Below the pieces are notes generated by a model, which worked only from the letters and a program-made list of their open reading frames with translations, did not search any database and was not told the origin of the DNA. The position numbers and the translations under genes were made by a program. From contig CAMLRE010000064.1 of NCBI GenBank assembly GCA_946482355.1, positions 1 through 8,652 of the forward strand: a stretch of DNA of 8,652 bases. Direction: 5' to 3'. Positions within the stretch are counted from its first letter, which is position 1. Every line of letters starts with the position of its first letter. Source of the DNA: an uncultured Bdellovibrio sp. GTDB lineage: Bacteria; Bdellovibrionota; Bdellovibrionia; Bdellovibrionales; Bdellovibrionaceae. Below, piece by piece: positions 1 to 6,614 of the stretch.

Positions 1-642
1 GGTATTAAAGCCGCTTACCAATGGCAACGTAACGATGGTCCTATTTATGAATTACTTCGCAATAACGACCAACACTTTAATAATGCGTTTACACAAATGC
101 AGCAGGCACGTGCAAAACTAGCGCAATTTGAATGGCAATTTGCTCAGGCTGAATTCAAAGGTAAATCAGGCATGGGTACTTATGAGAAAATCGCTGCTCG
201 TGCAAAAGTGCTAGGCCAGCAGCTTCCACATTTAACTTTACGTTGGATTAAAAAAGGATCACCGACGCACCAAAATTTATGTATGAACGCGCGCCAGATT
301 CTAGATAAATATTTAGTGGCTTCAACACACATGATGTCTAGCCAAGCGCTGTGCAACATGGTTTACCCGGCGTTAAAAGAAAATAATGTGGCGGCGTCGT
401 TACGTAACTACTGTATTCCTCGTGCGGGCCGCACTGAAGCCGGCGATAAGCCATCAAAATTACAGCAGTTAATCTACTCGTTAGTGGGCGAGGGCGAAGG
501 TAAGAAGAGATGGATTCACTATTTTGGCATGACTGAACCTCAATTAATTGATGTTAGTAATGAAAACTCACCAAAAGCTTTAGTTGATAAATTAATCGAA
601 AAATACGAAGCTCTACAGTGTGAGCAAAAATCTGGTTTTTAA
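1..642 (+). CDS. Unrecognised protein, 3' part (start lies left of the window)
   Basis: The frame is open from the first base, so the first ATG inside the window (position 97) is probably not the true start. About 213 residues are visible, ending in TAA at 640-642. The visible part is polar and mixed in charge, with Gln/Ala-rich helical stretches near its beginning (for example QMQQARAKLAQFEWQFAQAE) and no obvious membrane segment. It holds four cysteines, in the contexts NLCMN, ALCNM, NYCIP and LQCEQ. I recognise no catalytic motif or family. Its last 23 nt overlap the GTG start of hutI in another frame, which suggests an operon with translational coupling. A role linked to histidine breakdown is possible from position only. 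It does not look like HutH, HutU or HutG. The coding call is firm; the function is unknown. Confidence 0.8.
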   Translation, partial: GIKAAYQWQRNDGPIYELLRNNDQHFNNAFTQMQQARAKLAQFEWQFAQAEFKGKSGMGTYEKIAARAKVLGQQLPHLTLRWIKKGSPTHQNLCMNARQILDKYLVASTHMMSSQALCNMVYPALKENNVAASLRNYCIPRAGRTEAGDKPSKLQQLIYSLVGEGEGKKRWIHYFGMTEPQLIDVSNENSPKALVDKLIEKYEALQCEQKSGF

Positions 643-1801
643 TTTTAGTTTAGTGAATGAGAATTTCGATGGGTCTTCGCCAAAAATGGCGATGACCATC
701 GAAAAGGGTTTAATTTCTTGGATTGGTCCGCAAAGTAAAATCCCCAAAAAAGAAAAATTTAAAAAAGAAATAGATCTTAAAAAGAAAAAGATCATGCCGG
801 CGTTTATCGAGTGTCACACGCACACGCTTTTTGCTGGTTCACGCGCTGATGAATTTGAATTACGCAATACGGGCACAAGTTATTTAGATATCGCTAAAAA
901 AGGCGGGGGCATTCTTTCGACAATGAAGAAGACCCGCGCTGCCTCAGCAAAAGATTTACTGGCGATTACGCAAGAGCGTGTGAATAACTTCGTTAAGCAA
1001 GGTGTGGCAACCGTTGAAATTAAATCAGGTTATGCTTTAGATCTTAAAAACGAAATCAAGGTTCTTGAGGTTATTAACAAAGTTAAAGGAGCCCGTGTTG
1101 TCTCGACGTTTTTAGGGGCGCATGCGAAACCTCCTGAGTACGATTCTTACGGAAAGTATTTAGAATTCTTGGCTGAAAAAGTTTTACCCGTTGTAAAAAA
1201 GAAGAAACTTTCAAACCGCGTTGATATCTTCATTGAAAAAAACTTTTTTGAAGTTCCTGAGTCACGCATATACCTGGCAGCAGCTAAACGTTTAGGTTTT
1301 GATGTGACAATCCATGCAAACCAACTTTCATTATCTGGCGGAGCAGAGCTTGCGTTAGAGCTTGGTGCGCAGTCAGCTGATCACGTTATTAATCTAACAG
1401 ATGAAACTATTGAATATTTCGGGCGTAATAAAACGGTGGCGGTCTTGTTACCAGCAGCTGACTTATATATGAAGTGTGCGTATCCACCAGCGCGCCAATT
1501 AATTGATAGCGGAGCCACAGTTGCCTTGGCTACAGATTACAATCCTGGAACTTGTCCAACGCAGGATTTATCCTTAGTAGGGTTACTTGCGCGTTTAGAA
1601 ATGAAGATGACACTGCCTGAAGTTTTTAAGGCGTACACGATCAATGCGGCCAAAGCGTTAGGAATTGATCAAGAAGAAGGGTCATTAGCGGTCGGAAAAA
1701 GAGCTAACTTTATTAGCACAGAGGCAGAGCTTACTGACTTTTTCTACTCGGCGGGAGCTATGCCTGAGCATGAGCTTTTCATTCGAGGAAACAAAACTTA
1801 A
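620..1801 (+). CDS. hutI: Imidazolonepropionase (histidine degradation)
   Basis: This cytosolic metal-dependent amidohydrolase hydrolyses 4-imidazolone-5-propanoate to N-formimidoyl-L-glutamate, the third step of histidine catabolism. The protein has 393 aa, slightly shorter than the usual roughly 400-420. Visible family motifs, in order, are ECHTHTLFAGSRADEFELR (residues 64-82, metal-site H66 and H68), GGGILSTMKKTRAAS (95-109), VEIKSGYALDL (132-142), FLGAHAKPPEY (164-174), HANQLS (232-237, H232), SADHV (252-256, H255) and LATDYNPGTCPTQDL (303-317, D306). A Lys-rich stretch near 193-196 (KKKK) looks like a surface loop. The GTG start at 620 gives the expected N-terminal beta strand; a weak GAAG lies 9 nt upstream, and the next Met is at residue 23, which would cut this strand. 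It overlaps the preceding gene by 23 nt. No other hut gene is in the window. Confidence 0.95.
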   Translation: MSKNLVFNFSLVNENFDGSSPKMAMTIEKGLISWIGPQSKIPKKEKFKKEIDLKKKKIMPAFIECHTHTLFAGSRADEFELRNTGTSYLDIAKKGGGILSTMKKTRAASAKDLLAITQERVNNFVKQGVATVEIKSGYALDLKNEIKVLEVINKVKGARVVSTFLGAHAKPPEYDSYGKYLEFLAEKVLPVVKKKKLSNRVDIFIEKNFFEVPESRIYLAAAKRLGFDVTIHANQLSLSGGAELALELGAQSADHVINLTDETIEYFGRNKTVAVLLPAADLYMKCAYPPARQLIDSGATVALATDYNPGTCPTQDLSLVGLLARLEMKMTLPEVFKAYTINAAKALGIDQEEGSLAVGKRANFISTEAELTDFFYSAGAMPEHELFIRGNKT

Positions 1802-1837
1802 GTCGGGTAAACTAGGCTTAAATTGCACGTGGCGTCG

Positions 1838-1862
1838 TAAAATTTAAGATTCTTAAATTTTA
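1838..1862. repeat. 25-bp AT-rich palindrome between hutI and the next gene
   Basis: The arms TAAAATTTAAGA (1838-1849) and TCTTAAATTTTA (1851-1862) are perfect reverse complements around a single T at 1850. The element begins 37 nt after the hutI stop and ends 37 nt before the ATG at 1900. It could be a two-fold operator for a dimeric regulator or a weak AT-only hairpin that ends or processes the hutI mRNA. There is no GC stem and no long T tract after it, so a standard intrinsic terminator is unlikely. The palindrome is seen directly; its function is inferred. Confidence 0.55.
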
Positions 1863-1899
1863 GTTGTATCTCGAGTTTAGTCTTTCTAGGCTCACGTAT

Positions 1900-2319
1900 A
1901 TGGCAGCAAGTTATTCTTCTTTTTTAACGACGCAATATTATAGTCCAGTATTTAATACCGCTCTATTTGACGGACCTTTTCGAATTTATTTTTCGCAAAG
2001 TTACGAATCAGTGGCGTTAAAGATCTATCACTTGCTGCAAACTCAAGATTTAGCCATTTGGACTGAATATAAAAAGTGGTCTGAAAAAACTAAAAAACAC
2101 GCTTTCATTTTAATTTACCCTTCAGACCAAGATTTAGCGATCGCCTTTGACGGAGACAAATTGTCTTCATTGATGAGTCGTTTATGGGAAGAAGGTCTAA
2201 TCTTAGGGTTTGCTAACCCTCATGCCGATGATTCATTTGCAGGAATTTACCAAAATATTCTGACTCAACTTAAGAATTTCATCGGTTCAGAAAAAACTAA
2301 TCTAAATTTAGAATTTTGA
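1900..2319 (+). CDS. Unrecognised small soluble protein, 139 aa
   Basis: I do not recognise a family. The start is taken at ATG 1900, which has a weak AGG about 10 nt upstream. The longer reading from TTG 1864 adds 12 residues with no ribosome-binding site and begins right after the palindrome. The product starts MAASYSSFLTTQYYSPVF and continues with a beta/alpha-looking stretch (HAFILIYPSDQDLAIAF) and an amphipathic C-terminal helix (GIYQNILTQLKNFI). It has no signal peptide, no transmembrane segment, no cysteine and no visible catalytic motif, so it is probably cytoplasmic. It lies 98 nt after hutI on the same strand, behind the palindrome, so it may have its own promoter. It ends 38 nt before the pilin-like gene. 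Confidence 0.7.
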   Translation: MAASYSSFLTTQYYSPVFNTALFDGPFRIYFSQSYESVALKIYHLLQTQDLAIWTEYKKWSEKTKKHAFILIYPSDQDLAIAFDGDKLSSLMSRLWEEGLILGFANPHADDSFAGIYQNILTQLKNFIGSEKTNLNLEF

Positions 2320-2329
2320 TCTGTCGTTT

Positions 2330-2351
2330 TAGAGCGTTTTAGCTCTATAAT
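2330..2351 (+). promoter_or_regulatory. Candidate promoter with overlapping inverted repeat upstream of the pilin gene
   Basis: A perfect -10 hexamer TATAAT lies at 2346-2351, and the ATG of the pilin-like gene begins at 2358. Transcription starting 6-7 nt after the hexamer would begin at about the A of ATG. An inverted repeat TAGAGC (2330-2335), loop GTTTTA, GCTCTA (2342-2347) overlaps the left edge of the hexamer and could be an operator. No good -35 box is visible at 16-18 nt spacing, so the promoter would need an activator or another sigma factor. Confidence 0.45.
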
Positions 2352-2357
2352 TAGAGT

Positions 2358-2585
2358 ATGCGCAATATACGCGGGCAAGTCGTAGTCGAATACTTATTAA
2401 TCATGGTTTTGATGGTAGCTATTGCTGCGGGTTTAACTAAGAAGTTAGTAGGCCGCGGTGATGATGATGCTTCTCAAGGTATGATTATTCAAAGCTGGAG
2501 CCGCATGATTAAAGTGATAGGTAATGACTTACCTGATTGTGCGTACCAAAAAAATTTCAATACACCAAATTGTCCGAGTAACTAA
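2358..2585 (+). CDS. Flp-type (class IV) prepilin-like small protein, 75 aa
   Basis: The N-terminus MRNIRG-QVVVEY carries the prepilin peptidase signature: a short basic leader, Gly6 before the predicted cut, then Glu at mature position +5 and Tyr at +6, which is the Flp/TadE pattern. A single hydrophobic helix (about residues 8-26) follows, then a small polar domain. The predicted mature chain is 69 residues, a Flp-like size. Two cysteines close to the end (C61 and C72) could form a C-terminal disulfide loop, more reminiscent of type IVa pilins. It would be inserted in the inner membrane, processed, and either assembled into a pilus or left as a minor pseudopilin. No tad, cpaA or secretin genes are in the window, so the assembly machine must be elsewhere. 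There is no clear Shine-Dalgarno before the ATG. Its stop lies 3 bp from the convergent acyltransferase. Confidence 0.8.
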   Translation: MRNIRGQVVVEYLLIMVLMVAIAAGLTKKLVGRGDDDASQGMIIQSWSRMIKVIGNDLPDCAYQKNFNTPNCPSN

Positions 2586-2588
2586 TAT

Positions 2589-3359
2589 CTAGATAAAACC
2601 AAATCCGCGTTTTTTAACTTCGGTATTAATTTTTTTCTGTAAGTTTTCTTGAATTTCAAAAGCTAAATCATGACAAAGTTCAGAATCACCCATTTTTTCG
2701 GGGCCGAATGGTAAGCTGACTGGCTTTTCAAAAATGATTTTCCATTTCGCTGGAAGTGGAATCACGTTTAACGGAAGTGGTAGAACTAAGCCACGCAAAA
2801 ATTTAGAAAATTTCAACTGGCGCAAATTAATATGGGTCTCTTCAGCTCCTAAGATCACCGTAGGCACAATCGTAGCGTCAGTAGCTAAAGCCATGCGGAT
2901 AAAACCGCGTTTAAATTCCTGTAACTGGTAGCGTTTAGAAGTAGGTTTGAAGTTTCCATGTTCGCCTTCAGGAAAAATCACGATCATTTGTTTTTTCTTT
3001 AAATAACTTACGCCGTTTTCAAAAGTGGCTTCAAAAAAACCCAGTTTTTGCGCGGGTAGAGCCGTAGTCTCAGTTAAAAACCAAAGGTGATGCGTTAAGA
3101 CACGCGGCACACGCTGAGTTTTTTCCTGAATCACATAAGCTAAAACCATAGCGTCCATAGCGGTAAAACCAGAATGGTTCGGTGCGATAATAATCGGACC
3201 GCTGGTTGGAATATTTTCAACCCCTTCAACTTCTACGCGAAAATATTTTTTAAGAATTTCCATAAATAATCTTGGAAAAACTTTATACAGCAAATCATCG
3301 GCACCGAGTGATTTGACGTTGAATACTTTTTCGTTGGGTTTTTTAAAAAAATTGATCAT
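2589..3359 (-). CDS. Lysophospholipid/glycerolipid acyltransferase, PlsC superfamily (MGAT-like type)
   Basis: The product has 256 aa from ATG 3359. Superfamily blocks are visible in order: IIIAPNHSGFTAMDA (about 57-70), with the catalytic-type His62 and an Asp at 69; VIFPEGEHGNFKP (127-139, motif III); the FKRGF (149-153) and IVPTVILGAEE (164-174) blocks. The His-to-Asp spacing is longer than the HX4D of classical PlsC and resembles the DGAT/MGAT-like branch, as do the YQL.EFKRGF and GAEE blocks. It probably transfers acyl groups to a lysolipid or glycerolipid at the inner membrane; the exact substrate cannot be told. The longer reading from TTG 3398 is rejected because it only reads back over the glpK start. 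A later start at Met33 (position 3263) would still keep all motifs. It is divergent from glpK. Confidence 0.85.
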   Translation of the reverse strand: MINFFKKPNEKVFNVKSLGADDLLYKVFPRLFMEILKKYFRVEVEGVENIPTSGPIIIAPNHSGFTAMDAMVLAYVIQEKTQRVPRVLTHHLWFLTETTALPAQKLGFFEATFENGVSYLKKKQMIVIFPEGEHGNFKPTSKRYQLQEFKRGFIRMALATDATIVPTVILGAEETHINLRQLKFSKFLRGLVLPLPLNVIPLPAKWKIIFEKPVSLPFGPEKMGDSELCHDLAFEIQENLQKKINTEVKKRGFGFI

Positions 3360-3405
3360 GATATTTCTATGAAAAAATATATCATGGCCATCGATCAAGG
3401 AACAA
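3357..3405 (-). promoter_or_regulatory. Candidate acyltransferase promoter inside the glpK 5' end, with inverted repeat
   Basis: Read on the minus strand, TATATT (3381-3376) lies 18 nt after TTGTTC (3405-3400), a fair -10 with a weak -35, giving a leader of roughly 10 nt before ATG 3359. The same region holds the inverted repeat CATGATAT (3357-3364) and ATATCATG (3379-3386), 14 nt apart, covering both start codons. It could be an operator site for both genes. Part of the symmetry may come from the two coding sequences themselves. Confidence 0.3.
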
Positions 3406-4853
3406 CCGGTTCAACAGTCATCTTAGTGGATCAAGGCGGAGGTCTGGTCGCATCAGCAGATCAGGATTTCCCGCAGCATTATCCAAAACCTGGTTGGGTC
3501 GAACATGACCCGCGTGATATCTGGGAATCTGTTTCAAATTCAGCGCGTAAAGCTTTAGGTAAAATTCAAGCAAATCCTCACGATATTTTAACGATTGGTA
3601 TTACAAACCAACGTGAAACAGTCGTGGCGTGGCGTAAGTCGAATTCTGAGGTGCTACATAACGCGATTGTGTGGCAGTGCAGAAGAACCACTGATATGTG
3701 CAATAAACTTCGCCCTAAATGGCAAAAGAAAATCAAAGATAAAACGGGACTGGTTTTAGATCCGTATTTTTCAGCCAGCAAAATGCGATGGATGATTGAA
3801 AATGTTCCCGCTGTTAAAAAAGCTTTAAATGATAATGATTTAGCTTTCGGGAATATGGACACATTTTTAATGTGGAAATTATCCTCAGGAAAAGTATTCG
3901 CAACAGATGTAAGTAATGCTTCTCGTACGATGTTAATGAATTTAAAAACATTAACTTGGGATAAAGATCTTTTAAAACTTTTCAAAGTTCCGGTTTCGGC
4001 CTTGCCAGAAATTAAATCTTCAGCAGGAGCTTTCGGAGTCACTCATAACGCAGGTTTTGTGGCCGATGGCACAATGATTTCTGGAGTGGCGGGCGACCAA
4101 CAAGCTGCGCTTTTCGGTCAGGCTTGTTACCAAGCGGGTGAAAGTAAGTGCACGTTTGGTACTGGAAGTTTTATCTTGATGAATTCAGGAAATAAAATTT
4201 TAAAATCAAAATCAAATCTCCTGACAACAGTAGCATGGAAAATCAAAGATCAACCGGTGCAGTATGCGCTAGAAGGCGGAGCTTTTATTTGTGGCGCTGC
4301 CGTTCAATGGTTACGTGATGGTTTAGGGTTAATTCAATCAAGTTCAGAAGTTGAAAAATTAGCCGCCGAAGTTCCAAATCCAAATGGTGTGGAATTTGTT
4401 CCAGCATTAACAGGCTTAGGTGCTCCTCATTGGAAACCAGAGGCGCGTGGTGAATTAACAGGTCTTACGCGTGGAACAACAAAAGCTCACATCGCGCGAG
4501 CAACGTTAGAAGCAATGGCCTTACAAAACGCCGATATTTTATTATCGATGCAAAAAGATTTAGGTAAAAAAATTAAAAAATTACGTGTGGACGGCGGAGC
4601 TTCAGCAAATAATTTATTAATGCAGTTGCAAGCGGATTATTTGCAAACACAAGTCGATCGCCCGCAACAAATCGAAACAACTTCAATGGGAGTCGCGTAC
4701 CTAGCTGGTATCGGAGCGGGGGTTTGGAATTCGACAGCCGAGATTAATAAAATCTGGAAAATTGATCGTTCGTTCACGTCAGCGATTTCAAAAAAAGATT
4801 TAGCCGCTCGTCAAAAATCTTGGGCAAAGGCCATCAAAAAAGTTTTAGTTTAA
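3369..4853 (+). CDS. glpK: Glycerol kinase
   Basis: This FGGY-family kinase phosphorylates glycerol with ATP to sn-glycerol 3-phosphate in the cytosol, feeding phospholipid synthesis or glycolysis. The protein has 494 aa, the normal full length. Visible motifs are the N-terminal phosphate-binding MAIDQGTTGST (6-16), PGWVEHDP (41-48), the glycerol-contacting ITNQRE (78-83) with W103, DPYFSASKMRW (131-141), DVSNASRTML (180-189), SGVAGDQQAALFG (238-250) with the catalytic base D243, GTGSFILMN (264-272), GLGAPHWKPEARG (349-361) and DGGASANN (408-415) for adenine nucleotide binding. All expected active-site residues are present. The ATG at 3369 gives the typical KKYI lead-in. No Shine-Dalgarno is clear, and the divergent acyltransferase starts only 9 bp away. 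It ends just before a hairpin shared with the convergent gene. Confidence 0.96.
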   Translation: MKKYIMAIDQGTTGSTVILVDQGGGLVASADQDFPQHYPKPGWVEHDPRDIWESVSNSARKALGKIQANPHDILTIGITNQRETVVAWRKSNSEVLHNAIVWQCRRTTDMCNKLRPKWQKKIKDKTGLVLDPYFSASKMRWMIENVPAVKKALNDNDLAFGNMDTFLMWKLSSGKVFATDVSNASRTMLMNLKTLTWDKDLLKLFKVPVSALPEIKSSAGAFGVTHNAGFVADGTMISGVAGDQQAALFGQACYQAGESKCTFGTGSFILMNSGNKILKSKSNLLTTVAWKIKDQPVQYALEGGAFICGAAVQWLRDGLGLIQSSSEVEKLAAEVPNPNGVEFVPALTGLGAPHWKPEARGELTGLTRGTTKAHIARATLEAMALQNADILLSMQKDLGKKIKKLRVDGGASANNLLMQLQADYLQTQVDRPQQIETTSMGVAYLAGIGAGVWNSTAEINKIWKIDRSFTSAISKKDLAARQKSWAKAIKKVLV

Positions 4854-4855
4854 TC

Positions 4856-4894
4856 AAAAAAAATGAGCATCAAGTTTTAGGCCTGATGCTCATT
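4856..4894 (-). terminator. Intrinsic terminator between convergent genes
   Basis: A perfect 11-bp stem, AATGAGCATCA (4862-4872) with TGATGCTCATT (4884-4894), encloses an 11-nt loop. Read on the minus strand the hairpin is followed by a run of eight T (complement of A at 4856-4863), so it is a classical terminator for the secreted repeat-protein gene. On the plus strand it lies 8 nt after the glpK stop and is followed only by AAGGTGTTTTC, so it would be a weaker terminator for glpK. Confidence 0.85.
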
Positions 4895-4910
4895 AAGGTG
4901 TTTTCTATTA

Positions 4911-4966
4911 AATAGCTTTATTGGATCGCCGGAGGGGCCGGCGTTCCATTCCCTAATAAAACTATT
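4911..4966. repeat. Long GC-cored stem-loop overlapping the stop of the repeat-protein gene
   Basis: The core CGCCGG (4927-4932), loop AGGGG, CCGGCG (4938-4943) extends to an 11-bp stem with one mismatch (4922-4932 with 4938-4948). After a 7-nt bulge, an outer AT stem AATAGCTTTAT (4911-4921) can pair with ATAAAACTATT (4956-4966) with one mismatch. The outer arm includes the TAG stop at 4962-4964. There is no T run on either side, so it is more likely an mRNA 3'-end stabiliser or a second plus-strand block than a standard terminator. Confidence 0.6.
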
Positions 4967-6614
4967 GAATATAAATATCTGTTGTAACAGCAAATGCTGT
5001 CGGATCATTAAGATCTGAACCGCTCACTTTGCGTTTCACATCAACTTGTGCGCGGATTTGGCTTCCAGCTTTTAAAATTGAAGAAGCTTTGCTTCCTAAT
5101 AGTTTAGCTAGCGTTACTTCACCGTTAGCTGCTTGCGCTTGTTCGCGTGTTACAGTTTGTGGTGTGTTGATGGCGCGTAATTTGCCGTTTTTCACTTCGA
5201 ATAAGCTTAATACGTACTTAGTTGATACTTCTGTAAATTGCTCAGTAGTATCTACTAATTTGATGTAAGCGTTCATGCCTTGTTGGTTCGGCGCTGTTAA
5301 CTGAACTTTCGAAGAATCAGATAAAATCTGAATATCTTCAGAAGTTAAAACGCGGCGATCGTAAATAGCTTGGCTTACGAATGATAATTGACCATTCGTA
5401 ACCACAACACCAGCGCGAGTTGTTTTAACAACCGCGCGGATTTTGGCTTGTGAAGAAAGCTGAGTTTGCACAACTAAACCCATTTTGCCATTCGCTAATA
5501 AAGTAGCTTGCGCTTGCTCGATTAAAGCATCAGTCGCTAAGTCGCGAACTTCAATTTCAGAAACTGTTGAAACTTTAGAATGCGTGATGGCATCAGCAAA
5601 GCTTACAACAAATTTATCTGAAAGTGGTAAGTACGCCACCTGTAGGCCTTTTAATGAACCAGTTCCAGCATTTGAAGCATCAAATAGCGGTGTTAAACCT
5701 AACTGCACATTGATCACTTCACCAGATTGAGACTGAGAAATCACTTTGTATCCATATAATGAATTTACAGTCGCAACAGTTACTTGGCCCGGTTGAGCGG
5801 AAGTTAATGTAATTTTTAATGTTTCAGATTCGTTACCAACAAGAACGGCATCTTGTGGGAAAGAAACGACAACCTGAAATTGTAATTGGCGGTCAAAAAC
5901 TGTTTGTGTTTCAGTTTTGCAGCACTTTTGTTCTTCACGATATTTAGTCACAGTGCGCGTGCGAGTTTCTTCGCGGTAGCGAGTCTCATCACGGTAACGA
6001 GTCACTTCACGTTGGTAAGGAACACGAACGTTTCCGCATTGTTGGTCAGTGTAAGGAACCTGAACTGTACGGCACTCACGTTCACGATATGGAACTTGCA
6101 CTGTACGGCATTGTTGGCGTTGGTAAGGAACATCGTGGCAAACAGGAACACTTGTACATTGTTCACGAGGAGGATTTCCCGGAACTAAATGACATTGTTG
6201 TTGTTCGCGACATTCACGGCGGTACTCAGTCACAGTTTCGCAGCGTTGTTCATTTCTATAACGAGTGACATCTTCGCAGCGTTGTTCGTCACGGTAACGA
6301 GTCACCGGTTCACAGCGATATTCATCGCGGTAATCCGTCACATAGTCTTTATAAGGTACTTGCACAGTGTATGGAACTTGAACTGTGTATTGTTCTTCAA
6401 CTTGATACGGTACTTGCACCGTGTATGGAACTTGTACTTGTTCCTGGCGGTATAAGTTTTTTGAAAGGCGAGCAGTAGCTTGGTTAGCTTGGCTTGCTGT
6501 GCGTGTAATCACCTGAGATGTTTGCTCAGATGGTGCCGAACTGGCTGCGGCGTTCATGCTTAAAGCAGTAACTGCTGCAACAAATAAAGGCAAAAATCTT
6601 TTAAATTGGATCAT
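4962..6614 (-). CDS. Secreted Cys-rich tandem-repeat protein with beta-rich C-terminal domain, 550 aa
   Basis: The start is ATG 6614, with a strong AGGGGG just upstream and a signal peptide at once: MIQFKRF, a hydrophobic LPLFVAAVTALSM core and an AAASSA cut region. The in-frame ATG at 6644 adds ten polar residues without a ribosome-binding site. Residues 60-89 repeat (V)QVPYT units. Residues 91-232 repeat VTxYRxExxC and VQVPYxxxxC units. Cysteines at 101, 113 and 125, at 141 and 153, and at 169, 181 and 193 are each 12 residues apart, with C135, C159 and the pair C231-C232 between and after. Residues about 240-550 have no cysteine and look beta-rich. There is no lipobox. The product is probably periplasmic or surface-exposed. 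The VPY/YTV style recalls the YTV repeats (PF07639) of planctomycete secreted proteins, as a resemblance only. Function is unknown. Confidence 0.85.
   Translation of the reverse strand: MIQFKRFLPLFVAAVTALSMNAAASSAPSEQTSQVITRTASQANQATARLSKNLYRQEQVQVPYTVQVPYQVEEQYTVQVPYTVQVPYKDYVTDYRDEYRCEPVTRYRDEQRCEDVTRYRNEQRCETVTEYRRECREQQQCHLVPGNPPREQCTSVPVCHDVPYQRQQCRTVQVPYRERECRTVQVPYTDQQCGNVRVPYQREVTRYRDETRYREETRTRTVTKYREEQKCCKTETQTVFDRQLQFQVVVSFPQDAVLVGNESETLKITLTSAQPGQVTVATVNSLYGYKVISQSQSGEVINVQLGLTPLFDASNAGTGSLKGLQVAYLPLSDKFVVSFADAITHSKVSTVSEIEVRDLATDALIEQAQATLLANGKMGLVVQTQLSSQAKIRAVVKTTRAGVVVTNGQLSFVSQAIYDRRVLTSEDIQILSDSSKVQLTAPNQQGMNAYIKLVDTTEQFTEVSTKYVLSLFEVKNGKLRAINTPQTVTREQAQAANGEVTLAKLLGSKASSILKAGSQIRAQVDVKRKVSGSDLNDPTAFAVTTDIYIQ
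5919..6437 (-). repeat. Coding tandem repeats, 36-bp period, within the secreted protein gene
   Basis: The region encodes residues 60-232 of the secreted protein. Nucleotide similarity is kept between units: TTCGCAGCGTTGTTC occurs at 6237-6251 and again at 6273-6287, exactly 36 bp apart. A 26-bp unit at 6355-6380 recurs at 6409-6434 with one mismatch, 54 bp away. The period matches the 12-residue cysteine spacing. The units seem to have arisen by duplication and then diverged, and they could still recombine. Confidence 0.8.

Noticed and set aside
1864..1899. Extension of the 139-aa protein to TTG 1864
   Set aside because: There is no Shine-Dalgarno before TTG, and the codon abuts the palindrome; ATG 1900 is better placed.
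3360..3398. Extension of the acyltransferase to TTG 3398
   Set aside because: The extra 13 codons read back across the glpK start and N-terminus, have no ribosome-binding site, and add no family sequence.
3578..4042. 154-codon minus-strand open frame inside glpK
   Set aside because: It lies wholly antisense to a conserved glycerol kinase with intact motifs and has no domain or start signal of its own.
5919..6437. Regular short repeats that could suggest a CRISPR array
   Set aside because: The repeats are in frame, encode a periodic protein sequence, vary between units, and have no unique spacers of constant length.
5886..6455. Plus-strand open frames with hydrophobic, Val/Leu/Thr-rich products
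   Set aside because: They are antisense shadows of the repeat-rich secreted protein; their apparent repeats mirror the VPY and YRxE codons.
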